64,000 nt of DNA, from NCBI GenBank assembly GCA_050251195.1, contig JBFWNG010000001.1, forward strand, positions 124,001 through 188,000, read 5' to 3'. Shown piece after piece: positions 28,212 through 35,403 of the stretch. Source of the stretch: JBFWNG01 sp050251195 (lineage in GTDB: Bacteria; Bdellovibrionota_B; Oligoflexia; Oligoflexales; Oligoflexaceae). A program made the translations under genes and the position numbers. The notes under the pieces were generated by a model, which was not told the origin of the DNA, ran no database searches, and saw nothing but the letters and a program-made list of their open reading frames with translations. Every line of letters starts with the position of its first letter. Within the stretch, counting starts at the first letter, position 1.

Positions 28212-28442
28212 GTTATTTTTCCAGAATCGGTTCTGGTGTTGAAAGGCAAAAAAATCGTGTCGGTGTCGTGTCGTTTTGCGGCGCCCGACTTCCATGGCCT
28301 TTTCGTAATTACAAACAAGCAGTCCGCTCAACGATCGGTAAGAAATTCGAATACCTACTATATCTATAATATTATTATAAAAATTACTTCTAATGGAACG
28401 TCCAGAAATCCCGATACATTGGTACAAAAGTAGGGAGTTATT

Positions 28443-29258
28443 ATGCTTGGAACCATACGTATTCGCTGCTGTGGATTCGTTGGCCTTGCCCTATTGGCAA
28501 TAGGTTGCAAATCGCGAGACCAGAAAGGGTCGGCTGTAAAGTATCAAGTTGGGAACTCATACGACGTGTCTGTGTTACTTCCTCACGTGCATGATGAATA
28601 TCTCGTATGGAAAGCAAACCCAGAGTGTATGAAGTCTAAGAACGTTGGCGACGACTTCGTCAATAATGCCATCTCCCAATGGTTGAATGCGTTGGCAGAT
28701 GCGGGAAAAGCTGGGAAGGTTAATTTGAAGACACCCAAAATTGCAATCCCAATAAACGAGGACAAGTATAATAAAGAAAAACTTGGTACGAACCTAGCAT
28801 CTCTTTTCATCAGATTTAATTGTGAGATCGGTCGTTCCTATGTCGAGTCAGAAAGACAGACCGTTTTTCTTTACTTAAGCGAAATGCAAGCAGATAGTGG
28901 ATCTATGATGGACGATATGATGACTGTAGAAGCATTTAGTTATAATACCCTTTTGCATGAACTTGGCCATATGATTGGGCTTCAGGACGTGTACACGGCA
29001 GACAATCCTCAAAAAGCAAAGGGCAATCAACCGCGTTCCGTTATGAATGGTGGCGTTGATGGCTACTACACCTCAAAAAAAGTATCCCTTACCCAGGACG
29101 ACATAGACGGTCTGATACATCTTTACAACTATTACGTTTTAGAGATTGGGGACCTAAAAACCTGCCCCGTCGGTTATGTGAAAGATCCAAATGCAGAAGG
29201 ATATACTGGACATGACCAAAAGTACTCATGCGTCAAGAGCGGTGAACCCGTTTTCTAG
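28443..29258 (+). CDS. Snapalysin-like metalloprotease lipoprotein 3
   Basis: 271 residues behind TAGGGAGTTATT. Signal ends AIGC (Cys22), then Lys-Ser-Arg-Asp. HELGHMIGLQD gives His172, Glu173, His176 and Asp182; Met-turn RSVMNG (Met201). Closest to the copy at 17569: both share VHD.(Y/F)LVW, EWLNAL/QWLNAL.QAGK/DAGK and the CPVGYVKD tail. The most right-hand member of the lipoprotein set. Confidence 0.83.
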   Translation: MLGTIRIRCCGFVGLALLAIGCKSRDQKGSAVKYQVGNSYDVSVLLPHVHDEYLVWKANPECMKSKNVGDDFVNNAISQWLNALADAGKAGKVNLKTPKIAIPINEDKYNKEKLGTNLASLFIRFNCEIGRSYVESERQTVFLYLSEMQADSGSMMDDMMTVEAFSYNTLLHELGHMIGLQDVYTADNPQKAKGNQPRSVMNGGVDGYYTSKKVSLTQDDIDGLIHLYNYYVLEIGDLKTCPVGYVKDPNAEGYTGHDQKYSCVKSGEPVF

Positions 29259-29566
29259 CATACCTTGCTGAGTGCACGATAACTGGAATGGTTGTAGAAA
29301 TAATCTCTTCAAAATCATGCGACAACTATCCTGATACATACAGCGCTATTCGAGTGCCCCAAAAGTGTCTCTGAGTGTCCCAAACTGCTTAATGTCTCAT
29401 CATCTTTGAGCAGCCGAACTTTTTGCGGCTGTTTTGGAGGTGGTGTCGTCTGGCCTTCTTGTCAATCGGATCGCGGTTGAGCAAGCAAAACGGCCATTGC
29501 AAGGTGGCAGTGAAGACCCAAGGCGATAGCGAAGACTATAAAATTTGTACTTTTGTTCGCCAGCGC
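29259..29566. other. Gene-free spacer with terminator
   Basis: About 300 bp between convergent genes. Besides the hairpin at 29411-29435 there is no gene or repeat that I can identify. Confidence 0.45.
29411..29435 (+). terminator. Rho-independent terminator candidate
   Basis: CAGCCG, a 9-nt loop, CGGCTG, then TTTT. It lies between the third metalloprotease gene and the convergent ATPase gene. Confidence 0.5.
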
Positions 29567-30796
29567 CTATGAAAACCTAGTGAGGAGGAAGTCGCCCAAC
29601 CTTGCAAGAGGAACGGCAGTTGTCTCGCTATCAAGTTTTACCAGCTCTCCGCCAGCCGTCACGAGTACTTTACGGTGTGGTGGTTTAAATACCTTAAGCG
29701 CTTCCCGATCGAGGGTGAATGGTTTTGCTCCGTGGATTGCTAGTTTTGCTTCCAAGAAAAGAATGTCATTTTCCCTTTGAACGATGAAATCTATTTCGTC
29801 TTGATCTTTCGTTCGCCAAGCGAAGACGTTCCAATCCTTGAGGAAGTTATCTCTTGTCTTCATTATTTCGGAGAAAGTTAGCGTTTCGAAGAGTGCCCCG
29901 ATCTGCGCCGAATTCCATAGGGTATCTTCGCTCGTATGCGACTGAAGTCGAGCACACAGGCCCGTGTCGTAGAAATAAAATTTTGACATCTTTGTAATTC
30001 GTTTACTGAGATTTGTATGAAACGGAGCGAGTTGTTGAACCAATCCACATCGTTCCAGTAAGTCGATCCAAGCCTGAACGGTCTTTTGTTCTACCCCTGC
30101 AGCCCCTGCAATCTCGTTGACGTTCAGGAACTGGGCCGAGCGAGCTGCTAGCAGTTTTATGACCGTGTGAAACTCTGCAAGTTTTACGACGCCCGAACTC
30201 ATAGCAATGTCTTTTTCCACGAAACTTAAAATGTAGTTATTTAGATAGTGGATGACAGGCACATTCTCTCGTGTGTAGAGTTCCGGCAACCCGCCCCGAA
30301 AAATGATCAATCGCAAGGAACTGTTTGGAAAAGCAGCCATGATTTCTCGCACGGAAAGACCGTGCAACATATATGTCTGGCAGCGACCCGCTAGCGACTC
30401 CTTAATGTTTTTGTCCAGTAGGACTCTGTTAGATCCGGTCAAATAGAACAAAGGTGCCGACGACGTCTTGGAAGCGAGCCTCACGTTCTCTCGCCGAATC
30501 CGATCAATCCGTAACTTGATTTCGGGGAATATATTCGGTGCGTATTGCACTTCATCTATTAGGCAGGGTAGTTTTACGGCATCCAAAAACAATGCCGGAT
30601 CATTTTGAGCCCGCTCGCGTTCCCCTAAATCATCGAGGAAATGGCGTGATTGCAACGGAAGTTGATCCAAAAGAGTGGTTTTCCCTACCTGCCGGGCACC
30701 CCAAAGAAGAACCGATTCTAACGTTGCCGATTGTCGTAAACTGTCGAAAAAGTCTCTTTTTATCAGCATTTGTCCATTTTGTATTAGCATTCCCAA
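29567..30796 (-). CDS. AAA ATPase with DUF4143 domain
   Basis: 409 residues. Walker A GARQVGKTT near residue 33-41 and Walker B PCLIDEVQ near 77-84 mark the AAA_14 ATPase. The C-terminal DUF4143 region has DEIDFIV..DILFLEAKLA, a PD-(D/E)xK-nuclease-like pattern. This family is common next to mobile DNA and is of unclear function; DNA or NTP-dependent roles are assumed. Three in-frame starts (TTG 30796, ATG 30790, ATG 30769) are possible; none has a strong ribosome site. Downstream of the integrase relic on the same strand. Confidence 0.85.
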   Translation of the reverse strand: MGMLIQNGQMLIKRDFFDSLRQSATLESVLLWGARQVGKTTLLDQLPLQSRHFLDDLGERERAQNDPALFLDAVKLPCLIDEVQYAPNIFPEIKLRIDRIRRENVRLASKTSSAPLFYLTGSNRVLLDKNIKESLAGRCQTYMLHGLSVREIMAAFPNSSLRLIIFRGGLPELYTRENVPVIHYLNNYILSFVEKDIAMSSGVVKLAEFHTVIKLLAARSAQFLNVNEIAGAAGVEQKTVQAWIDLLERCGLVQQLAPFHTNLSKRITKMSKFYFYDTGLCARLQSHTSEDTLWNSAQIGALFETLTFSEIMKTRDNFLKDWNVFAWRTKDQDEIDFIVQRENDILFLEAKLAIHGAKPFTLDREALKVFKPPHRKVLVTAGGELVKLDSETTAVPLARLGDFLLTRFS

Positions 30797-30855
30797 ATTG
30801 TCAAGACGGCGGGATTAGAAAAAACTTAAGATCGCGCATCTTTACCTTGATGCGG

Positions 30856-31053
30856 TCAATTTCTTCCATGATTACACGATGTTTTGATACCAATCTTTTG
30901 TAGCATAATGAATTTTTCGCCACCGGTGATGCCCCATTTCTTCGCCTCGGACCAGGTCGTAAAGGTGGCGGACACATTGGGATGTCCGTTGAGGCGGATT
31001 ATCGCTCGGTAAGACATTTTCTTTCTCAATTTTCGTCGTTCGATGTATGCCAT
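30856..31053 (-). pseudogene. Truncated tyrosine recombinase (integrase N-terminus)
   Basis: A 65-codon frame starts at an ATG preceded by GGAGGGTATT. Its first ~45 residues (MAYIERRKLRKK, then SYRAIIRLNGHP, then VSATFTTWSEAKKW) resemble the arm-binding N-terminus of phage-type integrases. After AKKW the sequence no longer fits and ends within 20 residues, so the catalytic domain is gone. It sits 212 bp from the 3' end of tRNA-Arg, the usual place for an island integrase. Confidence 0.6.
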
Positions 31054-31110
31054 AATACCCTCCATTCCATTGGTTGAGCTTGGCTCCAGCGGCAGCGAAG
31101 ATGGGAAGAA

Positions 31111-31233
31111 GTGCCCCCGTTATTGGGGTAGATCCAATGAGAAACTTCGAGAATTACCGATTGAGAGTTAGAGTTCACTGTGGTTATTAGGAAGGTTTGA
31201 AAGGTCTTGTGCCCCCGTTATTGGGGTAGATCC
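31111..31233. repeat. 25-bp direct repeat pair next to tRNA
   Basis: GTGCCCCCGTTATTGGGG followed by TAGATCC occurs at 31111-31135 and 31209-31233, identical, 98 bp apart. Each contains a CCCC / GGGG hairpin. Located between the integrase relic and tRNA-Arg. Confidence 0.8.
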
Positions 31234-31264
31234 CGTAATAATTTGTTTTTAAAGAAGAAAAAAG

Positions 31265-31338
31265 CGATTCGGGCAGGATTCGAACCTGCGACCGCGGGAT
31301 TAGAAATCCCGTGCTCTATCCAGCTGAGCTACCGAACC
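31265..31338 (-). tRNA. tRNA-Arg (anticodon UCU)
   Basis: Minus strand starts GGTTCGGTAGCTCAGCTGGA, folds into a complete cloverleaf: acceptor GGTTCGG with CCGAATC, anticodon stem CGGGA/TCCCG around TTTCTAA, and T-arm with GGTTCGAATCC. Anticodon is TCT. No encoded CCA. The downstream gene-poor zone contains the integrase relic, which makes this a likely island attachment site. Confidence 0.95.
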
Positions 31339-31412
31339 ATATGTGGGTATTCCCAGATTGGGAATGCACATACTACATTTTTTGCCATTGTTGATCTAGG
31401 GGATTTTGGCGA

Positions 31413-32102
31413 TTAGAGCTTTCGCCAGTAGTCTTGGGTGGTTTGGTTGCTGCGGGCCAAGCGCTCCCCGAGACCGTCGGCTGTTTTGCCTCCCACCTGA
31501 TGGATAGAAAACAAGATTCTACGCTGGATAAACATCGGCTTACCATTGCGCAGATTGCGGGGGTTCTTATAGGCGCGTTCGAGTTGCGCCAGGATTTTTG
31601 CATCTTTGGTATCTTCAAACTTCTGGCCCATAATTGTCGCTGCCTCGGCTCTGACCACAAGGGCTCTGTCTTCGAGCGCCTGTTGAAGCACGTCCCTGCA
31701 GAATGCTTCGTCGATGTTGAGACAACGCCTAATCCAACCCAGGCGCCATTGCCATCCGACGGTGGCCAGGCTTGGGGACCTGTCTTTTGTGACGGCGAGT
31801 TCGTTCCAAACCGACTGCAAGGTTTTGGGGGACGTCGTCAGAAACTCCATCCAACTCCTTTGGGTGGGTGGCTGAAGAAATACGTCTTTTCGGCTACTTA
31901 CGGGGTTTTTTGCGGGTTGAGGCGTCTTTTCAATTACCCCGGCCCCTGCCGTCCCGCAGAGGACTAAAATTCCCAAAATGCCGCATGCTTGTGAGTAAGT
32001 TGTTGATATCGCGTTCGTACTTACAATTTTTTTCCAAAAACCTAAAGGGATTTGAAAAATCAGCCGAAGTGGCTTCTGTGGGTTGTAACACCGCAACTTC
32101 AC
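31413..32102 (-). CDS. HEAT-repeat-like exported protein (start uncertain)
   Basis: Coding is clear for the C-terminal ~190 residues: helical pairs such as ALEDRALVVRAEAATIM and FIQRRILFSIHQVGG typical of HEAT repeats, which mediate protein contacts. Before them is a hydrophobic stretch (ACGILGILVLCGTAGAG) that looks like a signal peptide. No in-frame ATG lies close to it; the frame stays open antisense to the PilZ gene, so the long frame to 32507 is an artefact. GTG at 32102 or an unusual ATT near 32015 are the candidate starts; I give the GTG. Divergent from the GYF_2-PilZ gene. Confidence 0.65.
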   Translation of the reverse strand: MKLRCYNPQKPLRLIFQIPLGFWKKIVSTNAISTTYSQACGILGILVLCGTAGAGVIEKTPQPAKNPVSSRKDVFLQPPTQRSWMEFLTTSPKTLQSVWNELAVTKDRSPSLATVGWQWRLGWIRRCLNIDEAFCRDVLQQALEDRALVVRAEAATIMGQKFEDTKDAKILAQLERAYKNPRNLRNGKPMFIQRRILFSIHQVGGKTADGLGERLARSNQTTQDYWRKL

Positions 32103-32115
32103 AATGATTGTGAAG
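32097..32115. promoter_or_regulatory. 19-bp near-perfect palindrome, likely operator
   Basis: CTTCACAAT-G-ATTGTGAAG has 9-bp perfect arms around one base. It lies 48 bp before the PilZ-protein ATG and at the start of the divergent HEAT gene. Candidate site for a dimeric regulator acting on both genes. Confidence 0.5.
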
Positions 32116-32162
32116 CGTTTTTGCAGCGATCGAAAGATCAAGTTAAGAGGGAGTTTAAGGTT

Positions 32163-32732
32163 ATGAGTGAACAAGTTTGGTACCTCTTTCAGGGTGGTCA
32201 GCAGATTGGTCCATTTGATTCCAATCAAGTTGTCCAACTTCATACTAATAATATGATCGCTCAGGAGAGCTACGTTTTCAAGGTGGGTTGGAAAGAATGG
32301 CGCCCGATTGAAGACATCTACGAAGAGCTCGGAATCAAAGCTGGCGTTGCCACAATGGACAAGGCGAAAGAAATAGGCGAGCGACGCGCCGCCGCTCCTC
32401 GCGCTACGGTTGCTGGCTCTGTCATCGTTCATAACAACGGTCAAATTTGTATCGGAAATGGCGTCAACATCTCCGTGACGGGGATCTTTGTCGAAACGCG
32501 CGATCAAATTTTCACCGTCGGCGAAACTCTTAGCCTCACGGTTCGCTGTGATGGTTTAGGCAAGCCTTTTAACGTTAAAGCCAAAGTTATTCGTTTCACT
32601 TCGCAACCACCTTATCCAACGGGATACGGTCTGCAGTTCGAAGGATTAGAGGAAGGCATGCAAGAAAGAATTGGCGAACTGATTCAGAAGCAGAATCGCA
32701 AAGAAAACAAAGTAGCAGGGACTTTCGTATAA
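32163..32732 (+). CDS. GYF_2 - PilZ domain protein
   Basis: 189 residues from the ATG at 32163 (TTTAAGGTT upstream; the frame extends further but without a start of quality). Residues 1-55 form a GYF_2/DUF4339 domain (VWYLFQGGQQIGPF...W.EWRPIED), thought to bind peptides. Residues about 85-180 form a PilZ domain with the second motif NISVTG intact. The first motif, normally RxxxR, appears as ERRAAAPR, with arginines wrongly spaced, so c-di-GMP binding is uncertain. Cytosolic. Followed after 32 bp by a conserved unknown gene. Confidence 0.8.
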   Translation: MSEQVWYLFQGGQQIGPFDSNQVVQLHTNNMIAQESYVFKVGWKEWRPIEDIYEELGIKAGVATMDKAKEIGERRAAAPRATVAGSVIVHNNGQICIGNGVNISVTGIFVETRDQIFTVGETLSLTVRCDGLGKPFNVKAKVIRFTSQPPYPTGYGLQFEGLEEGMQERIGELIQKQNRKENKVAGTFV

Positions 32733-32764
32733 CACAGGGGCACTGGGATCAACACAGAGCAGGG

Positions 32765-33991
32765 ATGTTCAAAACTCGGGAGAAGACGGTGGATCAATTA
32801 CAACTCGTAAACATTCCTTCAAGTTGGAAGTCGGTGCGAACGCACGAAGACGTTAAGCAGATGGTCGACTACGGCGTTATGCTTACTTGGAAAGAAATGA
32901 AGCGCCTTGCGAAGACCTTTGATCAGGAAGCCGAGACAGACATTATGCGTCACTTTGCGATCCGTCTTGCAGAGCGAACCGACAACCGCTTATCGGAAGA
33001 AATTCTGATTGAAAGTTTGCTAGTGTGGTTTGCCAATGCTTCTAACGACTTTGCAGTGAATGCTTTCATCGAAGAGCTCCTGTTGCAACCAAACCATTAC
33101 GAGGCCTGCAAGACCTTTGTCGAGGTTGCGATCAATACCGAAATATCCGATTTTGATCACCTTCAGGACATATTCGCCAAAGGCGTTGCGATTATTTGCC
33201 AACTCGGCCTTGCTATCCAGACGATCCAGAAGGCGTATCCGGGTGAGATCGATTCTCCGGACAAACTGTTGGCGCATATCGCCACTTATTTGCTGTCAGT
33301 CAGCAACAGCGACGACGCTTGTATCCGCTTAAGCCTCATACACTATTTTGGTGTGGCGGAAGCCCCGAGCAATAAAATGGGTTTCAACCGAATAATGGGC
33401 CGATTCGGACATACGGTTTTAGACCACCTTCTGACGCTACTCTTTAGCAAAAAGACGGAAGGGGTGGCTTTGCAATACTTGCTCGACAACATGCCCTTCG
33501 TCCTCGAAGGAGATAACCATTGCCAGACCATGTTGCACGAGACTTGGAAGTTTTACATGCTTAAGAAGCCCGAGCGGTTTTCGTTGTTTATCAAGACCCT
33601 CTCTGGATACTTGTCCGGCATGGAGTCCGACCGAGCGCCCTATGCGCGCGAAGTGTTCCTGAAACACCTCTGTCTCCTTCTGAAGGTCGCTTCGGAGGTC
33701 AATCATAAGGAACTTGCAAAAGAGATGATACATTCGATTGCGGGTTTCGAGCGTAACACGTCGTGGCACGAAGTGACAAAACGTCTCCTCAGCGATCCGG
33801 TCATCCGCCCGCATTTTAAGAAAATCATTGCGAAGGTTGTGGAATCGCCCGACAAGGTCAATATTCAAGAGTTGTCGTCGTTCCGAGCGTCGAAGCGTGG
33901 GCGTAAACCTAGCTTTAGCAAGTCCGAGGAGCTGCGAACCTTCGACCAAATCACGGTTCTTGGTTCGCAAGTCGTGGCGAAGGCGTCTTGA
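32765..33991 (+). CDS. Conserved helical protein of unknown function
   Basis: 408 residues, mostly alpha-helical, no signal peptide, with a basic linker near the C-terminus (SKRGRKPSFSKSEELR). A second possible start, GTG at 32789, has the better ribosome site (GGGAG six bases upstream). HEAT/ARM-like packing is possible from repeated LL..L patterns, but no domain is recognised. Directly downstream of the GYF_2-PilZ gene and probably one operon. Confidence 0.75.
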   Translation: MFKTREKTVDQLQLVNIPSSWKSVRTHEDVKQMVDYGVMLTWKEMKRLAKTFDQEAETDIMRHFAIRLAERTDNRLSEEILIESLLVWFANASNDFAVNAFIEELLLQPNHYEACKTFVEVAINTEISDFDHLQDIFAKGVAIICQLGLAIQTIQKAYPGEIDSPDKLLAHIATYLLSVSNSDDACIRLSLIHYFGVAEAPSNKMGFNRIMGRFGHTVLDHLLTLLFSKKTEGVALQYLLDNMPFVLEGDNHCQTMLHETWKFYMLKKPERFSLFIKTLSGYLSGMESDRAPYAREVFLKHLCLLLKVASEVNHKELAKEMIHSIAGFERNTSWHEVTKRLLSDPVIRPHFKKIIAKVVESPDKVNIQELSSFRASKRGRKPSFSKSEELRTFDQITVLGSQVVAKAS

Positions 33992-34492
33992 TTATTCAGG
34001 CGTAATAACTTCGTTGGACACGGGGAAATCGATGGAAGTCTTCTTCCCTAACACGTCCTTCATGAACCAAGATTTCTCTTCCTTGATAACAGATACGGTA
34101 TTTTCCGTGGTAGTCACTGGCGCGTCCTGAGGCTTGACGTTCCGATTCTTGCCGAGGTCCCGATACTGCAGACGGAATGTGATTTCCGTTTCTCGCGGGG
34201 TGCGGTCTCTTCTTTCTACCACAGAATAAGAATCAAGCTGGTAGTTTCTCTCTATGAACGCTTTCTGAATTGTTTCGTCAGAGGCTTGCATGATGGCGCT
34301 TTTGAGGGTTCCGGTGGTCAAGGCGAGGAGGTTCTCCTTCTCGACAGGGTCTCTCATGTTGAGGGAGACATTCAGATAGGTTTCGACCACTTCTTCAGGT
34401 GTCATTTCGCTTCTTGCTTTGCCGCACATCTTAGTGCAACCGAGGAGTGTAAAAAAGACTGCACATAAGGTGACGTTAACCTTCGACTTCAT
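33992..34492 (-). CDS. Small lipoprotein, NTF2-like
   Basis: 166 residues from the ATG at 34492 with GGAGG five bases upstream. Signal ends LLGC, then Thr-Lys. The mature part opens with EMTPEEVVETYLNVSLNM, typical of NTF2/DUF4878-like lipoproteins in which a cone-shaped fold follows, and ends with beta strands. The frame upstream of 34492 (MEMFRFAQHDGV) is translated repeat DNA, not protein. Convergent with the preceding gene, only its stop touching. Confidence 0.75.
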   Translation of the reverse strand: MKSKVNVTLCAVFFTLLGCTKMCGKARSEMTPEEVVETYLNVSLNMRDPVEKENLLALTTGTLKSAIMQASDETIQKAFIERNYQLDSYSVVERRDRTPRETEITFRLQYRDLGKNRNVKPQDAPVTTTENTVSVIKEEKSWFMKDVLGKKTSIDFPVSNEVITPE

Positions 34493-34519
34493 CCGACCTC
34501 CAATGGCAAGCGTAACACC

Positions 34520-34556
34520 GTCATGTTGAGCAAAGCGAAACATCTCCATTGAGATC
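34520..34556. repeat. Palindromic repeat, GTCATCCTGAGC family
   Basis: GTCATGTTGAGCAAAGCGAA then ACATCTC. A diverged member of the family found also at 36861, 47897, 58827, 60919, 63594 and 63653. Confidence 0.75.
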
Positions 34557-34593
34557 CATTCGCTTTACTAATGATGACTTATAATATTTTAAG

Positions 34594-35403
34594 TTATTTA
34601 TTTCCCTTTTGTCTCTCTTTTATTTGGTAAATTGTCATCCCTGGCAATTTGCGGGAGATTTCTCCGGCGCCGCCGCCAGATCCGGCCCGGTTGTAGTTAT
34701 ACGAACCGTCCTTCTCGCCTTGGTAGGGAGTGGACGTGTTTCGGTTGGTCCATCGGTTCTGGGGACTCGGGCGACCTACTGCTGGAATTGGCTTTGCGAT
34801 AGCTTTAATCGGCGACTCGAGCGCCTCTGTGAATGCCGCAATGAGCTCTTTGGATTTTTTGGGACTTTGCTGAATGAGAGAAAACTGGGTTTGCTTCGTC
34901 ATGAAGTTAAGTTCAGTGTCGAGGCGGTATGTTTCTTTGTCGATGATGAGAAGCGTTGGAGCTGACGGTAGACTGTTGGGCGGTTTAATGAATACCGGAG
35001 TATTATGCTTTTGCAAGAAAGGCAGACGCGACATGTATTGGTTGGCCTTAGCCCCGTCGAGCAGTACTTTAACGTCAACCTCCTTATACTTAGCGAGGTA
35101 GAGTGCCGTCACGACATTGCCGTCGGTCAAATAATCGGTGGCTAGCCAAACCTTTTGCTTTCCCTTGCCAATAAGATTTAGGAGGTCGTCGCGCATGACG
35201 GTGAAGTCAACGTAGGTTTTAACCGCGGGAGGCGGTACCGGGTGTTTTGGGAGCGGAACGGTCACTTCCGTGTCGTCCTCCGGGATTGGATGTCGCGGAA
35301 AGGGAACTTCTGGTTGCGAAGTTTCCTTGGCGTAGGCTTGAACAGTTGCCAACGCCACAATGCCCATGCAACCTACCGCTTGTAGCAAGTTCATGCTGAT
35401 CAT
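34594..35403 (-). CDS. Exported PLD-like protein without HKD motif
   Basis: 269 residues. Signal peptide ends AYAKET. Proline-rich linker with two copies of a F/LP(R/K)HP(I/V)P motif near residues 34-57. Residues about 70-190 look like half of a phospholipase D fold: VWLATDYLTDGNVV, VDVKVLLDG, and TLLIIDKETYRLDTELNF. The last block normally reads HxKxxIID, but here His and Lys are replaced (SAPTLLIID), so phosphodiesterase activity is unlikely. C-terminus is basic and Gly-rich. Its ATG overlaps the stop of the RsmB-like gene (ATGA), so expression is coupled. Confidence 0.65.
   Translation of the reverse strand: MISMNLLQAVGCMGIVALATVQAYAKETSQPEVPFPRHPIPEDDTEVTVPLPKHPVPPPAVKTYVDFTVMRDDLLNLIGKGKQKVWLATDYLTDGNVVTALYLAKYKEVDVKVLLDGAKANQYMSRLPFLQKHNTPVFIKPPNSLPSAPTLLIIDKETYRLDTELNFMTKQTQFSLIQQSPKKSKELIAAFTEALESPIKAIAKPIPAVGRPSPQNRWTNRNTSTPYQGEKDGSYNYNRAGSGGGAGEISRKLPGMTIYQIKERQKGNK

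Noticed and set aside
31207..31416. Frame with RAGFEPATAGLEIP
   Set aside because: Translated tRNA-Arg; a known annotation artefact.
32103..32507. N-terminal extension of the HEAT protein
   Set aside because: Runs antisense through the GYF_2-PilZ gene; the signal-like segment lies much further downstream.
34493..34549. Longer start of the NTF2-like lipoprotein (EMFRFAQHDGV)
   Set aside because: Repeat-derived codons; the inner ATG has the ribosome site and the signal peptide.
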